DNA from: JBCAXA01 sp039183535
GTDB lineage: Bacteria; Pseudomonadota; Gammaproteobacteria; Steroidobacterales; Woeseiaceae
Reading direction: 5' to 3'
Assembly: GCA_039183535.1 (NCBI GenBank)
Contig: JBCDBO010000008.1
Location: 1-64,000 of the forward strand
DNA length: 64,000 bases
Numbering within the stretch: position 1 is the stretch's first letter; every line of letters starts with the position of its first letter. The translations under genes were made by a program, and so were the position numbers. The notes beneath the pieces were generated by a model. That model was given only the letters and a program-made list of their open reading frames with translations. It did no database searches and was not told where the DNA came from. Positions 43,901 to 52,810 of the stretch are shown piece after piece.

Positions 43901-44446
43901 GTGCGTTCTGTCATCGTCGGTTTGTTGGTGGGGCTGCTTGGCGGCACCGCCGCAGCCATTTTGGTGAGACCTGTTAATCACGATTACGTCGCGTCGCAAT
44001 CGCGCGTTACCGTCGATGGCCGTGTCGAGACCTTCGAAATTTTGCTCCCCCAAGACCAATTGCTAAATGTCGGCGCCGGCGTTGCCCCCGATGCGGTGCT
44101 GCCCGCTGGTCGGTCCATCGGTGGTGCGCGGCTCAGCAATCTGCGCGCCGAGGTTTACCAATTGCGTGACATCAACGAAGAGGTCGTCGGTGTCGTCAGT
44201 CGACTCAGTGACAGTCTTGGCACGGTCGATGATTGGGTTTTGTACATGCCGGCCCGCGGTGCGTTGTTTCTTTCCGGCACCGGCAGTGAGTTGAGCGACG
44301 CCGGCAACGGTACCGGGGTTGGCCGTGTTGTCGGCGGCTCTGGAACATTTGCGGCGCAGCGTGGGCGGTTCGAGCTGACTAGCGTCGCTGCTGCTGACAC
44401 CGTGCGGATACGTCTACGCACGATGACACAAACGGAGCGGCCATGA
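43901..44446 (+). CDS. Membrane-anchored protein of unknown function, first of a pair
   Basis: 181 residues. N-terminal anchor (VIVGLLVGLLGGTAAAILV) then a beta-rich exported domain containing VVGGSGTFAAQRGRFELTSV, which recalls the repeated Gly-T/S-G-x-F pattern of small lipocalin-like or allene-oxide-cyclase-like barrels. No family assigned. The next gene starts in its stop codon and shares the anchor-plus-barrel plan and a similar GATGLFRDRNG segment, so the two may form a complex or be distant paralogues. Confidence 0.6.
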   Translation: MRSVIVGLLVGLLGGTAAAILVRPVNHDYVASQSRVTVDGRVETFEILLPQDQLLNVGAGVAPDAVLPAGRSIGGARLSNLRAEVYQLRDINEEVVGVVSRLSDSLGTVDDWVLYMPARGALFLSGTGSELSDAGNGTGVGRVVGGSGTFAAQRGRFELTSVAAADTVRIRLRTMTQTERP

Positions 44447-45192
44447 AGACGCTCATCGGATTTTTGATCGGCACGTTGCTTGGCCTAGCGCTGGTCGCGG
44501 CGGCGGTCTGGTACAACCCGCTAGACCGCGGCGCGATCGACGTACCGATTGATAACAATGAACGTACGCTGCATTTGCAGTACGACTCGCCACTGCATGG
44601 TTCGATCTTCTATACCAACAGCGGCGTCGAAGGCTTGCCGCGTAACCCGGTGACGCTAAAACCACTACCGTTTCGAGCACAACGATTTGCCCATGTCGGC
44701 GTGTTTACGCTTAGCAATCGCCGCGGCGAGCCGGTCGCGATCGGTATTAAGCATTTGGCATTGGCCGAATCGACCCGATTATTGCCAGCGATTGCGCCAG
44801 CCAATTCGGTTTGGCAGGTCGTTGTACCCGGTGCCGGCAGTTTTTTTGTCGACTCGGTAGAGAATTACTGGCCGTTTTTGCACGACGTGTTGTTGCCGGC
44901 CGTTGCGGCCGACGATGGGCGCTGGCGCGGTCGGTTCGAGGGCGACACGACGATCGGACCGAAAGGTACCCTTGAGGCGGTCATGACGGGTGCTACGGGT
45001 TTGTTTCGAGATCGCAACGGTCTGGCTAAAGAGCGCCTGCAACTCGATGCGTTTTCGACGCAAGCGGGCGAAGCGGCATCCAGCGCATTCGCTACGTTAA
45101 CGATCGTACCGGATCCCGTTGACGTGCCGGCGATTGCTGACGACGCTACCGCTGGCGCCGTCGAAACGGTCGCTACACCAGCCACGCCGTAA
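44443..45192 (+). CDS. Membrane-anchored protein of unknown function, second of a pair
   Basis: 249 residues. N-terminal anchor (LIGFLIGTLLGLALVAAAVWY), then a beta-rich exported domain with MTGATGLFRDRNGLAKERLQLDAF, and an Ala/Thr/Val-rich tail. Not recognised. Starts 4 bases before the end of its partner; 20-base convergent overlap with the nitroreductase gene. Confidence 0.6.
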   Translation: MKTLIGFLIGTLLGLALVAAAVWYNPLDRGAIDVPIDNNERTLHLQYDSPLHGSIFYTNSGVEGLPRNPVTLKPLPFRAQRFAHVGVFTLSNRRGEPVAIGIKHLALAESTRLLPAIAPANSVWQVVVPGAGSFFVDSVENYWPFLHDVLLPAVAADDGRWRGRFEGDTTIGPKGTLEAVMTGATGLFRDRNGLAKERLQLDAFSTQAGEAASSAFATLTIVPDPVDVPAIADDATAGAVETVATPATP

Positions 45193-45868
45193 AGTCGTCG
45201 ACCTCGGCGCGTTCGGTGCGCAGTGCGTTGATTGCGGCGTCGCTATCGGCATAGCCAATGGCGAGGCCACAAAACAGCATCTGCTCCGGTGGAATATCGC
45301 AAAACGACTGCACGACCTCGTACCACGACGACCAACTCTCTTGCGCGCAGGTCGCAAGCCCACGGCTCTCGGCCAGCAGCATGATGCTTTGGATAAACAT
45401 GCCAAGGTCCGACCACTGGCCGACCTCCATCGACCGGTCGATGCTGAAAAACATCGCCGCCGGTGCATCGAAGAACGCATAGTTGCGCGCGTAGTGCCGG
45501 AGTTTGCCCGGGCGATCGTCGCGCGCCACGTCAATCAGCTCGTACATCATTGCGCCGACTCGAGAGCGGCGCGCACGGTACGGTTGCTTCAAGTCTGGCG
45601 GATAGACGTTGTATTCACCGGGCCCACCCATCGGCGCATCGGGCACCTTGGTTGCCATCACTTCTAAGAAGCGCTGCATCGGTTCGCCGTTCAGTACCGT
45701 AACGTGCCAGGGCTGTAAATTGCCGCCGGATGGTGCATACCGCGCTACGTCGAGAATCTCGCGTAACAAGGCGTTACTCACCGGTGTGTCGGTAAAGGCG
45801 CGGATCGAGCGTCGCTGCATGATCGCCTCGTCGACGCTAAGTGATTTACTGGGCACTGACGCCTCCAT
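45173..45868 (-). CDS. Nitroreductase-family flavoprotein
   Basis: 231 residues from ATG 45868, which lies 23 bases inside the end of the SDR gene. FMN-binding family motifs: IMQRRSIRAFTDTPV near the start, DVARYAPSGGNLQPWHVTVL, and AESRGLATCAQESW with ILL-type helix; GLAIGYAD closes the domain. Reduces nitro or quinone compounds with NAD(P)H; the native substrate is unknown. An upstream extension of the frame through the SDR gene is not coding. Coupled to the SDR. Confidence 0.88.
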   Translation of the reverse strand: MEASVPSKSLSVDEAIMQRRSIRAFTDTPVSNALLREILDVARYAPSGGNLQPWHVTVLNGEPMQRFLEVMATKVPDAPMGGPGEYNVYPPDLKQPYRARRSRVGAMMYELIDVARDDRPGKLRHYARNYAFFDAPAAMFFSIDRSMEVGQWSDLGMFIQSIMLLAESRGLATCAQESWSSWYEVVQSFCDIPPEQMLFCGLAIGYADSDAAINALRTERAEVDDFTAWLV

Positions 45869-46604
45869 CGATTCGAATTTCTGTCCCAGTGACGAACGCC
45901 GATTCGTCCGAGGCGAGGTAAACGACAGCCCAGGCGACATCGTCCGGATGGCCAACCCGGCCGAGGGGAATCTGCCGGGCCAGTTTTTCCAGTACCGCCT
46001 CGCGCGGCATCGCCGCCGCAAGATCGTCGAGTATCGGCGTATCGATAAACGCCGGCAGCACGCTGTTGCAGCGAACGCCATTGGCGTTCTTGGCGCAGTG
46101 CAGTGCAATCGATTTACTGAGGTGATTGACGGCCGCTTTTGCCGAGTTATATGCAGCGGCGTTGTGTCCTGCGATGACGCCAGCGATCGATGACACATTG
46201 ATAATGCTGGCGGAGCCGGACTTCTCGAGCAGTGGCAGGGCTGCGCGACACCCGACGAAGACACTGTCCACATCGATCGCATGGACGTGGCGCCAGCGCT
46301 CCGGTGTCTCATCAACGATATTGCCCATGACGGCGATACCGGCGTTGTTCACTAAAATGTCGAGCTTGCCGTAGTGCTCGCCGATCGTCGTAAGCACCCG
46401 TGACCAGTCGTCTTCGCTCGTGACATCGTGGGCCAGGCCGATGGTTGGTTCGCCGATAGTGGCGACTGTTGTATTGAGCGCGCTTGCATTGATATCGGTC
46501 GCGATGACGCTCGCGCCTTCTGCCGCCAGCCGATGGGCGATGGCGGCGCCGAGCCCTTGCGCGGCGCCGGTTACCAGCGCCACTTTGCCGTTCAATCTAT
46601 TCAA
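45846..46604 (-). CDS. Short-chain dehydrogenase/reductase
   Basis: 252 residues, classical SDR: TGAAQGLG (12-19) for cofactor, NNAG (86-89), catalytic Ser138 or 139, Tyr152 and Lys156 (YNSAK). Asp at the end of beta-2 (VIATDIN) favours NAD over NADP. The C-terminal VTGTEIRIDGGVSAQ is standard. Substrate unknown; similar to cyclopentanol/levodione-type dehydrogenases. Co-transcribed with the nitroreductase, so both may act on one cyclic ketone or enone substrate (inference). Confidence 0.88.
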   Translation of the reverse strand: MNRLNGKVALVTGAAQGLGAAIAHRLAAEGASVIATDINASALNTTVATIGEPTIGLAHDVTSEDDWSRVLTTIGEHYGKLDILVNNAGIAVMGNIVDETPERWRHVHAIDVDSVFVGCRAALPLLEKSGSASIINVSSIAGVIAGHNAAAYNSAKAAVNHLSKSIALHCAKNANGVRCNSVLPAFIDTPILDDLAAAMPREAVLEKLARQIPLGRVGHPDDVAWAVVYLASDESAFVTGTEIRIDGGVSAQ

Positions 46605-46720
46605 GTCGGATTCTGTCCTTGTAGTCGGGTTGCGTTTCGAAGCGGAGCACAGCGTACCAGTCTCTGTCCGTTGGCGGGTTGTTGCGGCCCGTTGAACGAG
46701 GTTGGTGAACGGCGTTGGCT

Positions 46721-46745
46721 TGATCGCGGCGGGACGCCGCTCCTA
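46721..46745. repeat. REP-like palindrome, copy 1
   Basis: GATCGCGGCGGGACGCCGC followed by TCCTAC: the GCGGC/GCCGC dyad with the GTAGGAG-type end of extragenic palindromes found in Pseudomonas and Xanthomonadales. It recurs almost identically at 59688-59713 in another intergenic region. Lies between the divergent SDR and helicase genes. Confidence 0.7.
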
Positions 46746-46797
46746 CAGAAGTGGGGGCGTTGTGGATTTCTCTCGACACCTGGGAATTTGTCCATTA

Positions 46798-46813
46798 CTG
46801 TATGTTTGACCAG
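46798..46813 (+). promoter_or_regulatory. LexA-box candidate of the helicase gene
   Basis: CTGTATGTTTGACCAG, a CTG-N10-CAG dyad with TACTG flanking, 13 bases before the helicase start. It matches 12 of 16 bases of the E. coli uvrD LexA box as I recall it (CTGTATATATACCCAG). SOS control of a UvrD-like helicase would be expected. Confidence 0.5.
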
Positions 46814-46826
46814 TTATGAGGTCGCC

Positions 46827-48920
46827 ATGCAAGCCATCACGCCCAGCCCCGAGGACCCCCACGCCACGCTCAACGATGAACAACGCCAGGCCACGACCCA
46901 CGGGCGGCGGCTTAACGGTGGCGGGGTCGATGCATCGGCCTTACTCGTCATCGCCGGTGCGGGTACCGGCAAAACCACGACTTTGGCGCACCGGGTCGCC
47001 CACCTGGTCGTTAGCGGAGTGCCGCCAGAACGAATTTTATTGCTGACCTTCACCCGCCGCGCGGCCGAGGAAATGACCCGTCGCGCCACCGATATTGTTG
47101 CGACGACGCTGCGCGCGAGCGAGCGCAATACGCGGGTGCGGTTCCCTTGGGCCGGCACGTTCCATAGCGTTGCGAATCGTTTACTGCGCCGGTACGCCGG
47201 CAACTTGGGGCTCGACCCGGGATTTTCGGTGCTCGATCGGGGCGATGCGGCCGACCTTTTAGACCTACTGCGTCAAGAGCATGGTGTCGGCGAGCGCGGT
47301 CGTCGATTCCCGCGCAAAGACGTTTGTCTCGCGATTTACTCGGCCCGCATCAACACACAGCAACCCCTCGACGACGTGTTGCGGGCCAGTTTTCCGTGGT
47401 GCGTCGAGCACGCGGCGCCGCTCAAGGATTTATTCCGCCGCTACGTCGAGCGGAAGTTGGAACTGGCCGTTCTCGATTACGACGACTTGCTGCTGTACTG
47501 GTACCACCTTAGCCGCGAACCGGAGTTGGCCGCCGACCTTGGCGCGAGTTTCGACCACGTCTTGGTCGATGAGTACCAAGATACCAATACCTTACAAGCC
47601 GATATATTGCTGGCGATGAAGCCAGAAGGCCGTGGCGTTACCGTCGTCGGCGACGACGCCCAATCGATTTACGCATTTCGGGGTGCTGCCGTTGAGAATA
47701 TTCTGCGGTTCCCGGATTTGTTCGTGCCGTCGGCGCGTATTGTCTCGCTGCGGCAAAACTACCGCTCCACCCAGCCGGTTCTCGACTGCGCCAACACCGT
47801 TATTAACGAGTCGACGCAGCAATACCAAAAAGACTTGTTTTCGTTGCGACGCGGCATCGAGAAACCCCGTTACGTTAGGGTCGAAGACACCGATGCCGAG
47901 GTCGAGTACGTCATCGCCGATATCCTTGAGCAGCGCGAACAGAGCGTGCCACTTCGCCGTCAGGCCGTGCTGTTTCGAAACGCGCACCACAGCGATCGGC
48001 TCGAAGTCGAACTTACACGCCGCAATATTCCGTACGTGAAGTACGGCGGCCTGAAGTTTTTGGAAGCGGCGCACATCAAAGATTTGCTGGCTATTTTGAA
48101 GTGGGCCGATAACCCGAAAAACGAAATCGCGGCGCTGCGAACACTGAAACTGCTCCCCGGGATGGGCCCGGCCAACGCGCGCCGTTGTCTGATTCATTTT
48201 GCCGCCGAGGAGTCGCGGCTCACGCGCCTAGGTGCCTTTCGCGCGCCGAAGGCCGCCGCCGAGCGGTGGCCGGAGTTCGCATCGCTGATGGCGACATTGA
48301 GCGCGTCGCCCGCCGACGGCGGCCAGTGGTACGACGGGGTACGGGCCGCGAGGTTGTGGTACCAGCCGTTACTCGAGGAGCGGTACGAGGCGGCGCCGCA
48401 ACGCGCGGCCGATCTTGAGCACCTCGAACAGATCGCAACCCGCTTTCCGACACGTGAACGATTTCTTACCGAATTGACGCTTGACCCGCCGGCCGGGACT
48501 GGCGACCTGGCCGCTGATCCGCATCTCGATGAGGACTACCTGATACTGTCGACCGTCCATTCGGCGAAAGGCCAGGAGTGGGACAACGTCTTCGTCTTGA
48601 ATGTGACCGACGGCAATTTCCCGTCCGAGTTCGCGGCCGGCCAAGCCGATGAGCTCGAAGAGGAACGGCGGTTGCTCTACGTCGCAATTACCCGCGCACG
48701 CAATCGGCTGCATCTTATGGCGCCGCTCAAGTTTCCGGTGACGCAGCAACCGCGGTATGGGGATCGGCATGTTTACGGTGCCAAATCGCGTTTTATGACA
48801 GCGCCGGTTGCCGCGACTCTCGACGAAACCTTTTTCGCGAACCCGGCTGCCGAGCTCGCGAGTGTCAATAAAACCGATGTGCGGGTCGATGTGGCCCGGT
48901 CGTTGCGCGAAATGTGGTAA
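46827..48920 (+). CDS. UvrD/Rep-family DNA helicase
   Basis: 697-residue SF1A 3'-5' helicase. Walker A GAGTGKTTTLAHRV (44-57), motif Ia LLTFTRRAAEEM, Walker B-type VDEYQDTN, motif III GDDAQSIYAFRGA, motif IV QNYRSTQPVLD, motif V STVHSAKGQEWD and motif VI RRLLYVAITRARNRL. The start ATG 46827 is chosen; the open frame runs 133 codons further upstream through the promoter and the divergent SDR, which is not coding. Acts in repair or replication-fork processing. It is shorter than E. coli UvrD (720) and Rep (673) brackets it, so either name is possible. Confidence 0.9.
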   Translation: MQAITPSPEDPHATLNDEQRQATTHGRRLNGGGVDASALLVIAGAGTGKTTTLAHRVAHLVVSGVPPERILLLTFTRRAAEEMTRRATDIVATTLRASERNTRVRFPWAGTFHSVANRLLRRYAGNLGLDPGFSVLDRGDAADLLDLLRQEHGVGERGRRFPRKDVCLAIYSARINTQQPLDDVLRASFPWCVEHAAPLKDLFRRYVERKLELAVLDYDDLLLYWYHLSREPELAADLGASFDHVLVDEYQDTNTLQADILLAMKPEGRGVTVVGDDAQSIYAFRGAAVENILRFPDLFVPSARIVSLRQNYRSTQPVLDCANTVINESTQQYQKDLFSLRRGIEKPRYVRVEDTDAEVEYVIADILEQREQSVPLRRQAVLFRNAHHSDRLEVELTRRNIPYVKYGGLKFLEAAHIKDLLAILKWADNPKNEIAALRTLKLLPGMGPANARRCLIHFAAEESRLTRLGAFRAPKAAAERWPEFASLMATLSASPADGGQWYDGVRAARLWYQPLLEERYEAAPQRAADLEHLEQIATRFPTRERFLTELTLDPPAGTGDLAADPHLDEDYLILSTVHSAKGQEWDNVFVLNVTDGNFPSEFAAGQADELEEERRLLYVAITRARNRLHLMAPLKFPVTQQPRYGDRHVYGAKSRFMTAPVAATLDETFFANPAAELASVNKTDVRVDVARSLREMW

Positions 48921-48971
48921 CCGCGGTGCGTGCTACCATCGCCGGGCACTACCGTCTTTGGGGGACACGGC

Positions 48972-50264
48972 ATGAAACACGCATTCACAACGGCGCTGCT
49001 GGTAGCGCTCGCACAGTCTGCGGGCGCCGCCACGGTCGACGAGATTCTCGCCGACCCCGCACTCGAGCGCCAAGTCATCGATTGGCGGCGTTACTTTCAC
49101 GAAAACCCTGAACTCAGCAACCGCGAGTTCAACACGGCGAAGCGTATTGCCCGTGAGCTGCGCGCGATGGGTTTACGACCGACCACCGGTATCGCGCACA
49201 CTGGCGTCACGGCGGTATTAGAAGGGGGCAAACCCGGTCCACTCGTCGCGCTACGCGCGGACATGGATGGTTTACCCGTCGTCGAGATGACCGACGTACC
49301 GTTTCGTTCGCGCGCCAAAGGCGAGTATCGCGGCAACGAAGTGGGTGTTATGCATGCCTGCGGTCATGATCTACATATGGCGATGTTGCTCGGCGCCGCA
49401 AAGACCCTAACCGCAATGCGCAATGAGCTTGAGGGCTCGGTATTGTTTATTTTTCAACCGGCCGAGGAAGGCGCGCCGGACGGTGAGGACGGTGGCGCTG
49501 CATTGATGCTTGCGGAGGGTATTTTCGATGCGCGCAAACCCGACGCCGTTTTCGGCTTGCATGTTTTCTCGACCGGTCCGGCCGGTTTTGTGGGCTACCG
49601 TGCCGGTCCGGCGATGGCAGCAGCCGATACGTTTCGTATCGTCGTTCGCGGTAAGCAAACCCACGGCAGTCGGCCTTGGCAAGGTGTCGATCCGATTGTC
49701 GTCGCTGGCCAAATCATCACGGCAGCGCAAACGATCGTTAGCCGGCAAACCGACATCGCCAAGGCCCCAGCGGTCCTATCATTCGGGATCGTCAACGGTG
49801 GCGTTCGCAACAACATCATTCCCGACGAGGTCGAGCTCGTCGGGACGATTCGCAACTTCGATAAGGCCAACCAGCAATCGATTCATGCACGGCTGACAAA
49901 AATGGCGACGACCATCGCCGAGGCGTCGGGTGCGAGCGCCGAGGTTACGATCAACATCGGTTATCCGGTAACGGTCAACGACCCGGAGTTGACGGCCGCG
50001 ATGTTGCCGACCGTGCGCCGCGTTGCGAACAATAAGGTCGCCGAAGCGCCGCTCGTTATGGGCGCCGAGGACTTCTCGTACTTTGCCGAAGAAGTCCCCG
50101 GACTGTTTTTGTTTCTCGGTGTTACGCCACCCGACAAACCGCTGGCCACCGCACCATCAAATCACTCACCGCTGTTTTACGCGGATGAGAGTGCCTTGAT
50201 GACGGGCGTCGGCTTACTCACGAACCTGACGCTCGACTTCATGGCGCAAAACCCGATTAACTGA
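48972..50264 (+). CDS. Exported M20-family amidohydrolase
   Basis: 430 residues. Signal peptide MKHAFTTALLVALAQSAGAA, then an M20D (hippurate hydrolase / IAA-amino-acid hydrolase-like) domain. Zinc ligands and catalytic residues lie in MHACGHDLHMAM, FQPAEEGAPDGEDGG and FGLHVFST, and the dimer-domain His in GKQTHGSRPWQGVDP. ATG 48972 has GGGGG upstream and begins the signal peptide. Hydrolyses N-acyl amino acids, likely in the periplasm. It follows the helicase gene by 51 bases. Confidence 0.88.
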   Translation: MKHAFTTALLVALAQSAGAATVDEILADPALERQVIDWRRYFHENPELSNREFNTAKRIARELRAMGLRPTTGIAHTGVTAVLEGGKPGPLVALRADMDGLPVVEMTDVPFRSRAKGEYRGNEVGVMHACGHDLHMAMLLGAAKTLTAMRNELEGSVLFIFQPAEEGAPDGEDGGAALMLAEGIFDARKPDAVFGLHVFSTGPAGFVGYRAGPAMAAADTFRIVVRGKQTHGSRPWQGVDPIVVAGQIITAAQTIVSRQTDIAKAPAVLSFGIVNGGVRNNIIPDEVELVGTIRNFDKANQQSIHARLTKMATTIAEASGASAEVTINIGYPVTVNDPELTAAMLPTVRRVANNKVAEAPLVMGAEDFSYFAEEVPGLFLFLGVTPPDKPLATAPSNHSPLFYADESALMTGVGLLTNLTLDFMAQNPIN

Positions 50265-50268
50265 GGCC

Positions 50269-50796
50269 TTACTCGCTCGCGTCGCGATGCAGTACGCGGA
50301 CGTTGGCCTGAGTTAACACGTCGTCAGGCAGCATCTTGACCTTTTCGACGAGGCCGGTGGCCAATATCGCGGCCCGCAGCGCTTCGCGTTCGGTTGGGTC
50401 GAGCTCGCGCCCCGCGATTAGCGTCACCGAGTTGGACGGCTCGCCGACGGTGACGTCGTCGCCCAAGACCATAACTCGGGCTTCTACGGCAGCTTCAGTC
50501 AGTGTTTGTAGTTCCGCCAAATCGGGTATCGCAATGGCCTCACCATCGATCGTGACCGATAGACCGTTGCTGCGATCGACAACGATCTCGCGACCGTCTT
50601 CCGTAACGATGGTCCGGGTCTCATCGCCGTCAACGGTCACGTTGGATAAATCAACCGCCTCGCCGTTGATGATGACCTTAACGGGTGCGGTGTCATCGGC
50701 GATCACCTCGATGTGTTGTTCGGTGACCGACTGTGCCGTAACGACGGCCGCCGCGAGCAGAAACGCGATGCCAATAATCAGTGCTGTTCGGGACAT
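50269..50796 (-). CDS. Exported hypothetical protein
   Basis: 175 residues. Signal peptide MSRTALIIGIAFLLAAAVVTAQ, then a beta-rich acidic domain (HIEVIADDTAPVKVIINGEAVDL, DGDETRTIVTEDGREIVV) and a helical end. No family recognised. GGAG precedes ATG 50796; the in-frame upstream extension is Arg/Pro-rich and not credible. Divergent from the LuxR-type membrane regulator, so the two may be functionally linked. Confidence 0.65.
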   Translation of the reverse strand: MSRTALIIGIAFLLAAAVVTAQSVTEQHIEVIADDTAPVKVIINGEAVDLSNVTVDGDETRTIVTEDGREIVVDRSNGLSVTIDGEAIAIPDLAELQTLTEAAVEARVMVLGDDVTVGEPSNSVTLIAGRELDPTEREALRAAILATGLVEKVKMLPDDVLTQANVRVLHRDASE

Positions 50797-50903
50797 GGTT
50801 GTTCTCCGGTAGTGCTTAGACCCCCATTGGATGCCGCAGTCAACGAAACGGTCGCAAGGCCCCGCCGCTGGCGTATCGACGGGCGCTCGGGCACCATCGC
50901 GCC

Positions 50904-51323
50904 ATGCGGTGGGGATGGTTAGTGGTCTACGCAACGGCGCTTGGCAGCGCCGCGTTCGCGCTTACCTGGTTGCAGGTCGGCTATTTGCTGCGCGCGTTTC
51001 CGGCTGACGTCTATACCGTTTTGATCGCGGTCGGGTTCGCAGCGCTTGGCGTTTGGTTTGGGCAACGCTGGCGCGCCAGCCCCGCGGCGTCTGTGGACGC
51101 ATCGGCCGAGCGAACGCCGCCCGCGAAGCTCGGGATTAGTGCGCGCGAGTTCGCCGTGCTCGAGTTGCTTGCCTCGGGGCAAACCAATAAGCAGATCGCG
51201 CGCGCCCTGGCTGTCTCGCCCAACACGGTCAAGACGCACGTCGCGCGGCTGTATACCAAACTCGATGCCCAACGTCGGACGCACGCGATTCAGCGCGCGC
51301 GCGAGCTCGGATTACTGCTGTAA
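50904..51323 (+). CDS. Membrane-anchored LuxR-type regulator
   Basis: 139 residues. Two hydrophobic helices (about 3-25 and 36-54) are followed by a LuxR/FixJ helix-turn-helix (AREFAVLELLASGQTNKQIARALAVSPNTVKTHVARLYTKL region, residues ~78-118). No receiver domain, so the signal must be read in the membrane. Followed on the same strand by a DUF4199 membrane protein, a combination seen in several bacteria where the DUF4199 protein may act as sensor or target. Confidence 0.82.
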   Translation: MRWGWLVVYATALGSAAFALTWLQVGYLLRAFPADVYTVLIAVGFAALGVWFGQRWRASPAASVDASAERTPPAKLGISAREFAVLELLASGQTNKQIARALAVSPNTVKTHVARLYTKLDAQRRTHAIQRARELGLLL

Positions 51324-51416
51324 GTCATTGATTAGGCGTTAGGTCACCCGTTTGGGTGATCGCCATTGCAGCGATCCGTGGTTATCGTGGCCGAGTTTTT
51401 CAGGGGAGGTATCACG

Positions 51417-51932
51417 ATGCGACGTATCGCCTTGTTATTCGGGCTGCCCATTGGGGCGGTGATTATCGTCACGATAATCGCGAGCTTGTTGTTATCCGAC
51501 GGCGGGCCATCGCCGTACGCCCAGGCGATTGGGTATCTGATCATGCTGGTGGCGTTCTCAATGATCTTTGTCGCGGTGCGTCAATACCGCGACCGTGAGC
51601 GCAACGGCGTGTTGGGGTTTTGGCCGGCGTTCGGCCTCGGGCTCGCCATTTCAGCCGTCGCCGGCCTGGTTTACGTGTTGGTTTGGGAGGCCTACCTTGC
51701 CGCGACCGACCATGCGTTCATCCAGCAATACGTTACCGGTCTGATCGAAGCGAAACGCGCGGAGGGCATTACCGGCGCGGCGCTAGACGCGGAAATTGCC
51801 GAACTGAACGAGATGGTCACGCAATACGGCAATCCCTGGATCCGGCTGCCGATTACCTTTAGCGAGATTTTCCCGGTTGGCGCGATCGTCTCGTTGATCG
51901 TTGCACTGATTTTGCGCACGCGCCAGCCGTAA
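51417..51932 (+). CDS. DUF4199 membrane protein
   Basis: 171 residues with four membrane segments (IALLFGLPIGAVIIVTIIASLLL, IGYLIMLVAFSMIFVAV, FGLGLAISAVAGLVYVLVW and PVGAIVSLIVALIL) and a soluble loop between the third and fourth. Matches the DUF4199 pattern. AGGGGAGGT at 51402-51410 gives a strong start at ATG 51417. Probably in one transcript with the LuxR-type regulator; function unknown. Confidence 0.8.
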   Translation: MRRIALLFGLPIGAVIIVTIIASLLLSDGGPSPYAQAIGYLIMLVAFSMIFVAVRQYRDRERNGVLGFWPAFGLGLAISAVAGLVYVLVWEAYLAATDHAFIQQYVTGLIEAKRAEGITGAALDAEIAELNEMVTQYGNPWIRLPITFSEIFPVGAIVSLIVALILRTRQP

Positions 51933-51970
51933 CTACACTGACGGTGGGAACAGACTGACGGAGATCCGCC

Positions 51971-52741
51971 ATGAGTGCCGCTGCCGATACGCTGACCGTT
52001 AAGAATGCGGTCAGCCCTGACGAGTGGGAAACGCGCGTTAAGCTTGCCGCCGCGTATCGATTGATCGCGATGCACGGTTGGGACGACCTGGTATTTACGC
52101 ATGTGTCGGCACGCGTACCCGGTCCTGACGAGCATTTTCTTATCAATGCATATGGGCTGTTGTTCGAGGAGATGACGGCCTCGTCGCTCGTGAAGGTCGA
52201 TCTTGACGGCAACGTCGTTCTCGATACGCCGCACATGATTAACCCCGCTGGATTCACGATCCACAGTGCCATCCACGCGGCGCGCGAGGACGTCCATTGC
52301 ATTATTCACACGCACACACGGGCCGGCATTGCCGTTTCGGCGCAACGAGACGGTCTGCAAGCGCTGTCGCAAACCTCGCTGTTTCCGCTCGCGACGCTCG
52401 CTTATCACGACTATGAAGGTGTTGCGCTCAACGACGATGAAAAGCCGCGTTTGGTGGCCGATCTCGGTACGAACAATGCGTTGCTGCTGAGAAACCATGG
52501 TCTTCTAACCGCCAGCACGACCATCGAGGACTGTTTTTTGCTGATGTACCTGTTCGAGACGGCGTGCCAGATCCAGATCATGGCGCAGTCCGGCGGCGGC
52601 GAGTTGATCGCGGTCGACCCGCGTATCCAGGCCGGCATCAAAGCACAGGCTGAGAAAGTAACCCGAGGTCTTGGTGGTGCCTTGGTATGGCCGGGCTTGG
52701 TTCGCAAGCTTGATCGTACGAACCCCGGCTACGATCAGTAA
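51971..52741 (+). CDS. Class II aldolase/adducin-domain protein
   Basis: 256 residues. Zinc-site histidines in CIIHTHTRAGIAVSA, plus LLRNHGLLTAS with the third His and the acidic YHDYEG region. Such enzymes cleave or epimerise phosphorylated sugars, but several in this cluster (fuculose-aldolase-like, adducin-like) have no defined substrate. Ends in a hydrophobic helix-rich C-terminus. Follows the DUF4199 gene by 38 bases. Confidence 0.85.
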   Translation: MSAAADTLTVKNAVSPDEWETRVKLAAAYRLIAMHGWDDLVFTHVSARVPGPDEHFLINAYGLLFEEMTASSLVKVDLDGNVVLDTPHMINPAGFTIHSAIHAAREDVHCIIHTHTRAGIAVSAQRDGLQALSQTSLFPLATLAYHDYEGVALNDDEKPRLVADLGTNNALLLRNHGLLTASTTIEDCFLLMYLFETACQIQIMAQSGGGELIAVDPRIQAGIKAQAEKVTRGLGGALVWPGLVRKLDRTNPGYDQ

Positions 52742-52810
52742 CGCTTGCCTCTGTCGATGGGGTGCGCCTTTCGTGGGCGGTAAGTCGGCGCTCGCTCGTC
52801 GCGTTGTCGG

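Noticed and set aside
45869..46315. N-terminal extension of the nitroreductase frame
   Set aside because: It is antisense-like composition inside the SDR gene in another frame; the nitroreductase fold begins near 45868.
46428..46826. 133-codon N-terminal extension of the helicase frame
   Set aside because: It passes through the divergent SDR gene, the REP element and the LexA-like box; helicase sequence starts at 46827.
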